A stretch of 64,000 nt of DNA, taken from assembly GCF_016406305.1 (NCBI RefSeq), contig NZ_CP066369.1, forward strand, positions 3,738,501 through 3,802,500. Direction: 5' to 3'. A program made the translations under genes and the position numbers. The notes under the pieces were generated by a model. The model was not told where the DNA came from. It saw only the letters and a program-made list of their open reading frames with translations, and searched no databases. Source of the DNA: Shewanella putrefaciens (GTDB taxonomy: Bacteria > Pseudomonadota > Gammaproteobacteria > Enterobacterales > Shewanellaceae). Shown one piece after another: positions 56,217 through 64,000 of the stretch; the first letter of the stretch is position 1, and every line of letters starts with the position of its first letter.

Positions 56217-58240
56217 TATTGTGCTCCATTGGGTTCTGGTTTACGCGGTATAGTCACCTGCGCTTGGCAACCGCCTCCCATTGCGCTTTCTAGGCGAAAG
56301 GTCCCGCCATGGCTCTCGGCAATATCACGGCAAATCACTAAGCCTAAACCTAACCCCTCTGATTTAGTGGAATAAAATGCTTGCATCAGCAGACTGGCCT
56401 CTTCGGTTAACCCAGTGCCATTATCCGTGACTGTCAGCAAGAGCGTGCGTTCTTGGTAGCGAAGATCGATATCGATCGTGGGCGTGTATGGCTTTTGCGT
56501 AATGCTCCTTTCAGTGCCACAGGATTCAAGCTCTAACCGCTGAACGCAGGCGTCAAAGGCGTTTTTCAGCAAGTTAAGCAACAACTGCTGCATACCAACT
56601 TCGTCGAGGGGCTGTAAATAGGGTTCACCATTCACATTGACGGCAAGGTTTATCTGATGTTGTTCAAACTCATAGGCAAGCAGTGGCACAGTATCATTGA
56701 CCAACTCATGCAGATACAAAGGTTGTTTCGACACAGGTCGCTTCTTCAATAAATTACGTAATCGACTAATAATATTGTCGGCGCGCGTGACTTCCTGCTG
56801 GATCAGCGCCAATACCGATTGCAACTCCTCAGGGCTCGTCCCCCGCTGTAATCGCACTTCGGCGCCATGGCAATAATGGCCAATCGCCGCCAAAGGTTGA
56901 TTGAGTTCATGGGAGAGACTCGCACCAAGCTCGCCTGCAATGGCAATACGCTGGGCATGTTCCAGTAACGCGCGGTTTTCATTGAGCTGGCGCTGAGTGT
57001 TAATCAACTCACGGCCACGACGACTAAAGCGGTATTCAAGCCAAAAATGATACACATTGAGTAAAACCAAAATCCCCAAAACAAGCCAAGCCCATTGTTG
57101 ATGTAACTTGACCCACTGCCACGCCCTTTGCCACCATGGCGCCTGCAAAGGATGCATATCGAGATCTTTAAGCAGTTGATCGATCGCAAGCTGACTCACG
57201 GCCGTGGTCCAGCCCGCAGAATCAGCAGACTTAGCGGCGAGATGATCTTCGGGCAGCGCCAGCAAAGCTTGAGTCACACTTTTAGCCAGAGACTGGGAGG
57301 CGCGATTGGTCTTTGCCATAGACCAGTTGGGATAAAGGTGGGTCGAGACTTGGCAATTAAATCCCGCAGGCGCTTGATTATCGATCACTCGATAATGGGC
57401 GATGTTAATAAGACCTTCCGTTTGCATCTGCTCAAGCTGACACACAGGCACGACCGCAGCATCTAACGGTTGATGCCGCTCTGTGGAAGTTTTTTTGTTA
57501 TCTAACTGATAAATCAAGTTATCTAGTGGAAACCCCAGCGGAATAATCTCACCCACAAAGCGAGGCAAATCTATGCCCTTTAGCTGCGCTTCGTACACTA
57601 AGGTCAAGTAACCACCAAAGGCATTTTTCGATACGATCCCGAGCCGACGCCCCTTGAGATCAGCTAAGGTTTGATAGGGCGAATCGGCGCGCACCACCAG
57701 CGCCGAACCCACTTGCATCGCCGCGCCATTATTTAACGGACTGCGCAGGGTCGCCAACCAAGTAAGGGAATATTGCCGCGCCAGCAACACGGATTGCCCT
57801 GGGTTGGTGATCACAAAATCGAGCCCTTGGGTTTCAACGCCCTTAGCTAGCTCATCGAGGGTGAGAGGATGTAACCTAAAGTAACTGTTGGAAATTTGGG
57901 TTTCGAGCCACCCCATCAAAGGTTGCCAGCGGTTGATGGTTGCCTTATAACCGCGGATGGCTAACACGCCCACATCGACCACTTGATAACTGGGCTCTTC
58001 GATAGCAACTTGAGCAACAACCTCAGGGTCAGTTAATCCCGAATGCGCACTTTGATTTAGTGGCTCCGCAGCAAACACCTTAACCGAAGCCAGCAAGCAT
58101 AGGAATAACACTGCGTTCCTTGGCTTTTTTCTCGGCTTTTTCCTCGGTATTGCCACAGAATGTGGAGTGCTCAGAATCGATAACGGCCACTTGACCGATA
58201 CAGCTAAGCGAAACACAGTTTTCATCATCCTCAATAACAT
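56216..58240 (-). CDS. ttrS: Tetrathionate sensor histidine kinase TtrS
   Basis: The protein is about 674 aa, with a hydrophobic signal segment followed by a periplasmic PhnD-like binding domain (DVGVLAIRGYKATINRWQPLMGWLE, DFVITNPGQSVLLARQY). A transmembrane helix (WAWLVLGILVLLNVYHFWL) leads to a kinase core with H-box GASLSHELNQPLAAIGHY and ATP site VTDNGTGLTEE, GLGLVICRDIAESHGG. The start at 58240 follows AAGGA; a GTG nine codons upstream is less likely. It senses periplasmic tetrathionate. Confidence 0.9.
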   Translation of the reverse strand: MLLRMMKTVFRLAVSVKWPLSILSTPHSVAIPRKKPRKKPRNAVLFLCLLASVKVFAAEPLNQSAHSGLTDPEVVAQVAIEEPSYQVVDVGVLAIRGYKATINRWQPLMGWLETQISNSYFRLHPLTLDELAKGVETQGLDFVITNPGQSVLLARQYSLTWLATLRSPLNNGAAMQVGSALVVRADSPYQTLADLKGRRLGIVSKNAFGGYLTLVYEAQLKGIDLPRFVGEIIPLGFPLDNLIYQLDNKKTSTERHQPLDAAVVPVCQLEQMQTEGLINIAHYRVIDNQAPAGFNCQVSTHLYPNWSMAKTNRASQSLAKSVTQALLALPEDHLAAKSADSAGWTTAVSQLAIDQLLKDLDMHPLQAPWWQRAWQWVKLHQQWAWLVLGILVLLNVYHFWLEYRFSRRGRELINTQRQLNENRALLEHAQRIAIAGELGASLSHELNQPLAAIGHYCHGAEVRLQRGTSPEELQSVLALIQQEVTRADNIISRLRNLLKKRPVSKQPLYLHELVNDTVPLLAYEFEQHQINLAVNVNGEPYLQPLDEVGMQQLLLNLLKNAFDACVQRLELESCGTERSITQKPYTPTIDIDLRYQERTLLLTVTDNGTGLTEEASLLMQAFYSTKSEGLGLGLVICRDIAESHGGTFRLESAMGGGCQAQVTIPRKPEPNGAQ

Positions 58241-58367
58241 GAAGTGCAATCCTTTATCCCCAGTCACTCACACTAAAATCAAGTCCAACTCAAGCTAAGA
58301 AAAGGCCAAACTCAAGTAACAAAAAATAAAACCCTATCATTTTGAAGGCTATTCTAACGGATATTTG

Positions 58368-58381
58368 TTGCGCTAGATCAA
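58368..58381. promoter_or_regulatory. FNR/EtrA-like site upstream of ttrB
   Basis: TTGCGCTAGATCAA, identical to the site at 24664 before nrfA. It lies about 140 bp upstream of the ttrB start in the ttrS-ttrB spacer, suitable for anaerobic activation. Confidence 0.65.
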
Positions 58382-58520
58382 GTCCACACCCGATATGTGG
58401 AAAACCACTATAGTTATGCCGCCTCCCCTTTTACAGAATGCCTGTAAACCTCGCCATAAACCTTAACTCTAGGTCTATGAGCCAGTTTATTCGCCATCTG
58501 CAAGAGTGAAGGAAATCTGT

Positions 58521-59303
58521 ATGGACAAGAGTAAACGTCAGTTTCTCGGCAAAATGGCCTGCGTCAGTGTTGGCGCCGCACTGATCCCTGTGGTGCAAGT
58601 GTATGCGCAGGATGATAAGCGCAGCACTCAAGTGCACAGTGCCAGCGAAGGCCAAGTGGGTAAACGTTACGGTATGGTAATTGACTTGCGCCGCTGCGTG
58701 GGCTGCCAAGCCTGTACCGTCGCTTGCACTATCGAGAATCAACCACCCCTCGGGCAATTTCGCACCACAGTGCAGCAGTATGAAGTTTCGCAGCTGGAAG
58801 ATACCACTCCGCCTGCGTTTTTAATGCTGCCAAGACTTTGTAATCACTGCGAAAACCCGCCCTGCATCCCCGTTTGTCCTACGGGCGCGACCTTCCAACG
58901 CAAGGACGGCATAGTGGTCGTCAACAATGAATGGTGTGTTGGCTGTGGCTATTGCGTACAAGCCTGCCCCTATGATGCGCGCTTTATCAACCACGACACT
59001 AATACCGCCGACAAATGTACCTTCTGCGCCCATAGGTTAGATGCAGGATTACTGCCTGCCTGTGTCGAAACCTGCGTAGGAGAAGCCCGTGTGATTGGCG
59101 ATCTGAATAATCCCAACAGCCAGATAAGCCAACTGCTCGCCGCCAACAAAACCGACATCAAGGTGCTCAAACCGACGGCTAATACTGCGCCACGGGTGTT
59201 CTACATCGGCATGAGCAGCGCTTTTGAGGACAAGATTAGCGGCCAAGCCCCCGTTAGAACCTTACTTACCGATACTGGCGAGGAGATCCACCATGGTCAT
59301 TAA
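58521..59303 (+). CDS. ttrB: Tetrathionate reductase subunit B (4x[4Fe-4S])
   Basis: This 260-aa protein has a Tat-type signal with SKRQFL (Lys-Arg in place of twin Arg), as known for Salmonella TtrB. The mature part has four Cys clusters (CVGCQACTVAC, CNHCENPPCIPVC, CVGCGYCVQAC, CTFCAHRLDAG with CVETC) for four [4Fe-4S] centres. It carries electrons from TtrC to TtrA in the periplasm. The start at 58521 has GAAGGA. It overlaps ttrC by 11 bp. Confidence 0.95.
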   Translation: MDKSKRQFLGKMACVSVGAALIPVVQVYAQDDKRSTQVHSASEGQVGKRYGMVIDLRRCVGCQACTVACTIENQPPLGQFRTTVQQYEVSQLEDTTPPAFLMLPRLCNHCENPPCIPVCPTGATFQRKDGIVVVNNEWCVGCGYCVQACPYDARFINHDTNTADKCTFCAHRLDAGLLPACVETCVGEARVIGDLNNPNSQISQLLAANKTDIKVLKPTANTAPRVFYIGMSSAFEDKISGQAPVRTLLTDTGEEIHHGH

Positions 59304-60375
59304 AGAAATCTTTACCCCAGATATCGCCATTACTTGGCTACCTTGGGCAGTGCAATACTTTTTTATGATGGGGCTCGCCTACGCCAGCGTATGGGTAGCG
59401 ACAATACATTTGTTCAGCCAATCCAAACCCGATGACAGATTGCTGAAGCTCTGCGCCTGTTTAATGTTAACAGCAGGTATCGTCGCTCCTATCGCCTTAC
59501 TCGCCGATTTACACCAACCGCTGCGGGCTTGGCATTTTTATGCGCAAGTTCGCCCCGATTCGTGGATGTGGTATGGCGCCTTTTTACTGCCCGTATTCTC
59601 GGGCACCAGCGCAGTGTTTGCTTGGCTGCTACTGCGTCAATATCTGCCTAAGCACACCACGAATCAATACTCAGATTGGGTGAATAAAATAGGCCAATTA
59701 TTGAGATTCGGTGATTGGAACAGTGACAAATTCATCAAGCCGATCGCACTGATCACGGCCCTGAGTGCCTGCAGTATCGCCCTCTACACTGGCATGGAAA
59801 CCATGGCCATTAAGGCGCGGCCACTGTGGCATACCTATTGGCTGCCACCTTTGATGGCAATGAGCGCCCTTCTCGCCGCCTGCGGCACTTTGGTGGTACT
59901 GAATCGACTATTAAAGGGCTACCAACAAACTACCCAAGACAGCCTATTACTCTGGGTAAGAGCCAGCTTTGGTCTATTCGCCCTATGCCTTATCGGCTGG
60001 GCGTTATTCGATAAGGGCTCGGCCCCTGAAGCCGCACTATTGCTTGAAACCAGCCCAAGCTGGCAACTGGCTGCGATTTGGGTACTGGTCACACTCGCCG
60101 TGCTGGCACTGATGCTCGCCATTCGTCACTTACCCAATGTTGCAATGCTAATCGTCAGCCTCACGGCCATTCACCTTGCGTGGGGATTTCGCTGGATAGT
60201 GCTAATTCAAGCGCAAACCGATCCTAAATACGGCGCGGGGACTTATCTCTATCAACTGCCTTGGGGACCCGAAGGGCTATTAGGCATAGCTGGGACCTTC
60301 GGCCTCTGGTTAGCATTAATGGCGCTGGTCTCCGAACTTATTCGCCACACGCCTGCGGCAAAACTTGCTCGCTGA
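59293..60375 (+). CDS. ttrC: Tetrathionate reductase subunit C, NrfD-like membrane anchor
   Basis: This 360-aa protein has about nine transmembrane helices and the NrfD/PsrC character (LADLHQPLRAWHFYAQVRPDSWMWYGAFLLPVFSG; AIHLAWGFRWIVLIQAQ). It oxidises quinol and passes electrons to TtrB. The ATG at 59293 follows AGGAGATCC inside the ttrB end; the frame is open upstream within ttrB but not used. Confidence 0.93.
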   Translation: MVIKEIFTPDIAITWLPWAVQYFFMMGLAYASVWVATIHLFSQSKPDDRLLKLCACLMLTAGIVAPIALLADLHQPLRAWHFYAQVRPDSWMWYGAFLLPVFSGTSAVFAWLLLRQYLPKHTTNQYSDWVNKIGQLLRFGDWNSDKFIKPIALITALSACSIALYTGMETMAIKARPLWHTYWLPPLMAMSALLAACGTLVVLNRLLKGYQQTTQDSLLLWVRASFGLFALCLIGWALFDKGSAPEAALLLETSPSWQLAAIWVLVTLAVLALMLAIRHLPNVAMLIVSLTAIHLAWGFRWIVLIQAQTDPKYGAGTYLYQLPWGPEGLLGIAGTFGLWLALMALVSELIRHTPAAKLAR

Positions 60376-60410
60376 GCACCCAATTAGTTTACAGAATTAA
60401 GGAGTCCATC

Positions 60411-63400
60411 ATGGATAAGAGTAAACGTCGTTTTATCAAAGGGGCCGCTGTAACGGGTGGTGTGGGATTATTTGCTGCGGGTTATAGCCATACATTAGCG
60501 CAAATAGGTAAAGGTGTCGTCAATGGTACCTCAGGAAAACCAACCCAAGATCCGCTGCACGGCAATTCCTTAGCACCTGAATACAAAGTCGATTTACAGT
60601 CAGGCCAGTTAATCAGCAATGACGATCAACGCATCGCCAATACTATGTGCTTAGGTTGCTGGACCAAATGCGGCGTGCGCGCTCGTATCGATCAAAAAAC
60701 CGATAAAATCATCCGTATCAGCGGTAATCCTTATCATCCGTTGTCATCGCGGGAACATATCGATTTCGATACGCCAATAAAAACCGCCTTTGTTGGGCTT
60801 AGCGCCTTTCAAGAACAGGGGCTACAAGGACGTTCCACCGCCTGCGCCCGCGGTAATGCCATGCTAGAACAATTAGATAGCCCACATCGCGTTACCCAAT
60901 GTCTTAAACGCGTGGGTAAGCGCGGCAGCGGCCAATGGCAGAGCATTAGCTTTGAGCAATTGCTGAATGAAGTCGTCGAAGGTGGTGATTTATTTGGTGA
61001 GGGCCAAGTCGAAGGCTTAAGAGCAATTCGTGATATCACCACGCCGCTCGATACCAATAATCCAGAATACGGCCCTAAGGCCAACCAGTTACTGGTCTCA
61101 AACGCCTCCGATGAAGGCCGCGATGCCATAATCAAACGCTTCACCTTCAACAGCTTTGGCACGCGCAACTTTGCCAACCACGGCGCTTACTGTGGATTTA
61201 CCTACCGTGCTGGAGCGGGCGCTTTATTGGATGATTTGAAAAAATACGCCCACTTAAAACCCGATTGGGACCATAGTGAATTTTTACTCTTTATCGGCAC
61301 TTCACCGCAGCAATCGGGCAATCCCTTTAAACGCCAAGCAAGACAATTGGCTAACGCGCGGGTAAATAACACCAATTTCAGTTATGTGGTGGTGTCGCCC
61401 ATGCTGCCCAATACCTCGAATCAACCTTGTGCGGGCAACAACACTTGGCTGCCGATCCGCCCCGCCACCGACTCGGCCCTCGCCATGGGCATGTTGCGCT
61501 GGATTATCGATAACCAGCGCTACGCCGCTGAGTTTTTGAGTGCGCCCAATGTCGATGCCGCAAAAGCTTCAGGTTACCGTGGTTTTAGTAACGCAGGCTT
61601 CTTGATCGTCAGCGAACCTACCCATCCAAGATATGGCCAATATCTCTTTGCCAGCGATCTTGGCTTACCTTTCGACGGCAAAGCCTACGGCGAGCAAGAC
61701 TCGCAGTTGGTTGTCGATGCCGCGAGTGGCAAGATAGTTTTGGCGAGCCAAAGCCTGAAAGCCAAGCTCGACGTTGACCAAAACGTCGACACACCTAAGG
61801 GGGTGATTGCGGTTAAATCTAGCTTCCAACTGTTAAGTGAAGCGGCGCAGAGCTTCGAGATGGCACACTATGCCAAAGAGTGCGATATCAGCGAGGCGCA
61901 AATTATCGCCCTCGCGGATAAATTTACCAGCCATGGCACTAAGGCTGCGGTGATCTCCCACGGCGGTACAATGAGCGCTAATGGTTTTTATAGCGCGTGG
62001 GCAATCATGATGCTCAACGCCATGATAGGTAACATCAATTTAAAAGGTGGCGCATTAGCTTCCGGCGGTTCCTTTCCCGCCTTTGGTAAAGGCCCAAGGT
62101 ATAATCTGCAGGAGTTTGACGACATGGTCGAGCCTAAGGGCGTATTCCTATCGCGATCTAAATTCCCCTACGAGAAAACCTCTGAGTATCGCCGTAAAGT
62201 CGAAGCGGGCGAATCGCCTTATCCTGCAAAGGAGCCTTGGTTTCCGATTTCATCGCCCTTGCTTGGCGAACATTTAACGGCGGCGGTGCACGGTTATCCC
62301 TATCGACTCAAAGCATGGATTAACCACATGGGCAATCCGATTTATGGTCAAGCGGGCCTAGGTGAAGCCATTGGTGAACAACTGAAAGATCCCAAAGTGC
62401 TGCCACTGTTTATCAGTATCGACAGTTTTATTAACGAAACATCGGCGCTATCGGATTATATCGTGCCCGACACATTAACTTACGAGTCATGGGGTTGGAG
62501 CCCTTCTTGGCATGGGACCCTGACGAAGGAAACGACAGGTCGCTGGCCGATTGTCGAACCAAGGGTCACAAAGATGGCCAGTGGCGATGTGGTCTGCATG
62601 GAATCTTTCTTGAGCCAAGTGGCGATGAAACTGCAACTACCCGGCTTTGGCGAAAATGCCGTTAAGGCCGCCGATGGCAGTTTACATCCGTTAACGCGCG
62701 CAGCGGATTACTCACTTTACGGCGCCGCCAACGTGGCCTATTTGGGTAAAGCCGTCGCCGATATCAACGCTGAGGACATGTATCTTAGCGGTGTGAGTCG
62801 TATTCAAAGTGAGCTCAACGCCAGACTCAAGCCAGATGAAGTCAAAAAAGTCAGCTACTTATTTGCCCGCGGCGGCCGCTTTGAAAATATGAGCGGTGCA
62901 CGGGATGAAGTGGGGAATCCAACCAAGGTTTGGCCAAAACCTATGATGCTGTGGAATCCCGAAGTGGGCAGTCGCCGTAACAGTCTCACAGGGGAATTTA
63001 TGAGTGGCTGTCCACGCTTATATCAACCCGCCTTAGCCAATGGCACACCGCTCGATAAGGCGTTTAATAAATCACAATGGCCTTTGCTGATCAGTAGTTA
63101 CAAATCCCACACCATGAGCTCTATGAGTATTGGCTCGGATCGTTTGCGCCAAGTGCACCCTAATAATCCGGTGCGACTGAACGAGAAAACCGCCAGTCGC
63201 CTTGGGATCAGCACTGGTGACACGGTCAAGATCAGCACGCCCAACGGCAGCGTGATTGCCTTAGTGGAATGTGTTGCCGGAGTGCACCCTGACTGCATCG
63301 CTATCGAACACGGTTATGGCCATAAGGAACTCGGCGCGCGGGACGTAGTGATCGACAACCTTAAAATCGCCGCCAATCCGCTGATCCGAGTCGGCATCAA

Positions 63401-63518
63401 TATGAACGACTTGAATCTGTTTGATCCGAGTCGCCACGGCCGCTACCCGCTGGTGGATTGGGCAAGTGGCGCATCAGCAAGACAAGGACTGCCCGCTAAG
63501 ATTGAAAAACTAGCTTAG
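60411..63518 (+). CDS. ttrA: Tetrathionate reductase catalytic subunit TtrA (Mo-bis-MGD)
   Basis: This 1035-aa protein has a Tat signal SKRRFIKGAAVTGG at residues 3-16. Next come CLGCWTKCGVRARI and ACARGNAM, which supply the four Cys for a [4Fe-4S] cluster, and then a molybdopterin oxidoreductase body (GGTMSANGFYSAWAIMMLNAMIGNINLKGG) with a C-terminal dinucleotide-binding domain (VHPNNPVRLNEKTASRLGISTGD). It reduces tetrathionate to thiosulphate in the periplasm. The start at 60411 has AAGGAG. The gene ends the ttrBCA operon. Confidence 0.95.
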   Translation: MDKSKRRFIKGAAVTGGVGLFAAGYSHTLAQIGKGVVNGTSGKPTQDPLHGNSLAPEYKVDLQSGQLISNDDQRIANTMCLGCWTKCGVRARIDQKTDKIIRISGNPYHPLSSREHIDFDTPIKTAFVGLSAFQEQGLQGRSTACARGNAMLEQLDSPHRVTQCLKRVGKRGSGQWQSISFEQLLNEVVEGGDLFGEGQVEGLRAIRDITTPLDTNNPEYGPKANQLLVSNASDEGRDAIIKRFTFNSFGTRNFANHGAYCGFTYRAGAGALLDDLKKYAHLKPDWDHSEFLLFIGTSPQQSGNPFKRQARQLANARVNNTNFSYVVVSPMLPNTSNQPCAGNNTWLPIRPATDSALAMGMLRWIIDNQRYAAEFLSAPNVDAAKASGYRGFSNAGFLIVSEPTHPRYGQYLFASDLGLPFDGKAYGEQDSQLVVDAASGKIVLASQSLKAKLDVDQNVDTPKGVIAVKSSFQLLSEAAQSFEMAHYAKECDISEAQIIALADKFTSHGTKAAVISHGGTMSANGFYSAWAIMMLNAMIGNINLKGGALASGGSFPAFGKGPRYNLQEFDDMVEPKGVFLSRSKFPYEKTSEYRRKVEAGESPYPAKEPWFPISSPLLGEHLTAAVHGYPYRLKAWINHMGNPIYGQAGLGEAIGEQLKDPKVLPLFISIDSFINETSALSDYIVPDTLTYESWGWSPSWHGTLTKETTGRWPIVEPRVTKMASGDVVCMESFLSQVAMKLQLPGFGENAVKAADGSLHPLTRAADYSLYGAANVAYLGKAVADINAEDMYLSGVSRIQSELNARLKPDEVKKVSYLFARGGRFENMSGARDEVGNPTKVWPKPMMLWNPEVGSRRNSLTGEFMSGCPRLYQPALANGTPLDKAFNKSQWPLLISSYKSHTMSSMSIGSDRLRQVHPNNPVRLNEKTASRLGISTGDTVKISTPNGSVIALVECVAGVHPDCIAIEHGYGHKELGARDVVIDNLKIAANPLIRVGINMNDLNLFDPSRHGRYPLVDWASGASARQGLPAKIEKLA

Positions 63519-63757
63519 CATCACTGTTATCCTCACTCGGCTTCTCAGCTGCGTGGGGATCCAGCAATTCGCACCTCGCTGGGATGGTCAAATATGTTTT
63601 TGAAAACAATCTAAGTTAAACATGGCAAAACTGCCATGATGCTGAAATAACAGTGACGATATTGAGATTAGGCCTTTACAGCAAACTTACTGATCTACGG
63701 CCTCTAATCAAACTGATACCAATAAAGACTGAATTTTATCATTCGATTTAGCCGTAG
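63519..63757. other. Spacer after ttrA with weak hairpin
   Basis: Contains the inverted repeat CATGGCA / TGCCATG near 63621-63638 without a T-run, possibly a weak ttrA terminator. No gene seen. Confidence 0.4.
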
Positions 63758-63795
63758 AAAAAAGCCACTGAAGGTAGACCTCAGTGGCTTTTGTT
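63758..63795. terminator. Bidirectional terminator between ttrA and parC
   Basis: AAAAAGCCACTGA / TCAGTGGCTTTT with a 9-nt loop, between convergent ttrA and parC. Fourth copy of the GCCACTG/CAGTGGC stem in this window. Confidence 0.8.
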
Positions 63796-63817
63796 AAACT
63801 CGGTTTTAGGCAAACGA

Positions 63818-64000
63818 TTACAGGCTTGGCAACACTTCGCCGCCATCACCTAATTCCACACTATCTACCCGTTGTAATCCCCGTGGCAGCTTAGCGCCAC
63901 GGCGGCCGCGCTCGCCACGGTAATGCTCTAGATCGCTCGGTTTCAGGGTCAGCTTACGCTTTCCGGCCCAGAGCGTCACAGGGGTATCACTGGGCACTAG
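63818..64000 (-). CDS. parC: DNA topoisomerase IV subunit A (ParC), C-terminal part
   Basis: The frame is open from the right window edge (5' part outside) and ends TAA at 63820-63818. The last 60 residues include LKPSDLEHYRGERGRRGAKLPRGLQRVDSVEL, close to the C-terminal tail of gammaproteobacterial ParC. ParC with ParE decatenates chromosomes. Only the tail is visible. Confidence 0.88.
   Translation of the reverse strand, partial: LVPSDTPVTLWAGKRKLTLKPSDLEHYRGERGRRGAKLPRGLQRVDSVELGDGGEVLPSL

Overview
The window looks like chromosomal DNA of a Shewanella species, from the oneidensis/MR-4/MR-7/ANA-3 side of the genus. The support is gene content: a five-heme NrfA next to narQ-narP, an ArcA-type regulator, DyP peroxidase beside gamma-glutamyltransferase and a ferric-iron ABC importer, a YqhA homologue, a lysine-riboswitch lysC, and a tetrathionate reductase operon. 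Base composition is mid-range and most genes are compact and conserved. I see no tRNA, rRNA, CRISPR array, integrase or transposase.

Layout. 1-9.1 kb: end of argR, an NAD(P)-binding oxidoreductase divergent from a LysR regulator, DyP peroxidase, gamma-glutamyltransferase and a three-gene Fe(III) importer behind a Fur box. 9.3-18.5 kb: small conserved proteins, a GST, ferredoxin-NADP reductase, a membrane-anchored glutamate-synthase-like protein, an Atm1-like exporter and AroG. 18.8-23.1 kb: a TPR lipoprotein, amtB-glnK behind an NtrC/sigma-54-like region, and an isochorismatase-family hydrolase. 23.1-27.3 kb: nrfA divergent from narQ-narP, with NarP-, FNR- and CRP-like sites between them. 27.3-37.3 kb: yacL, zntB, an aspartoacylase-family gene coupled to lysC under a lysine riboswitch, arcA, a prolyl dipeptidyl peptidase and fbp.

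37.5-43 kb is the most accessory-looking part: a NERD-domain protein, an AT-rich HNH-like protein, and an exported protein of unknown function bracketed by large composite repeats. 43-48.3 kb returns to ordinary genes (YqhA, an MCP, a dicarboxylate/amino-acid symporter). 48.7-55.3 kb is a four-gene SMC-like cassette (SMC ATPase, MksE-like, MksF-like, Toprim protein) that matches a Wadjet/MksBEF-type anti-plasmid system. It is transcribed in the order C-B-A-D and carries a duplicated JetC tail as a separate mini-ORF. 55.6-63.5 kb is ttrRS divergent from ttrBCA. The window closes with the 3' end of parC.

Functional themes are anaerobic respiration (nrfA, narQP, arcA, ttr) with matching FNR-like sites, nitrogen control (amtB-glnK), iron uptake and genome defence. 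The observations I rate highest are the Wadjet-like cassette with its duplicated tail, a 23-codon leader ORF coupled to lysC downstream of the lysine riboswitch, and the composite repeats at 40-42.5 kb.
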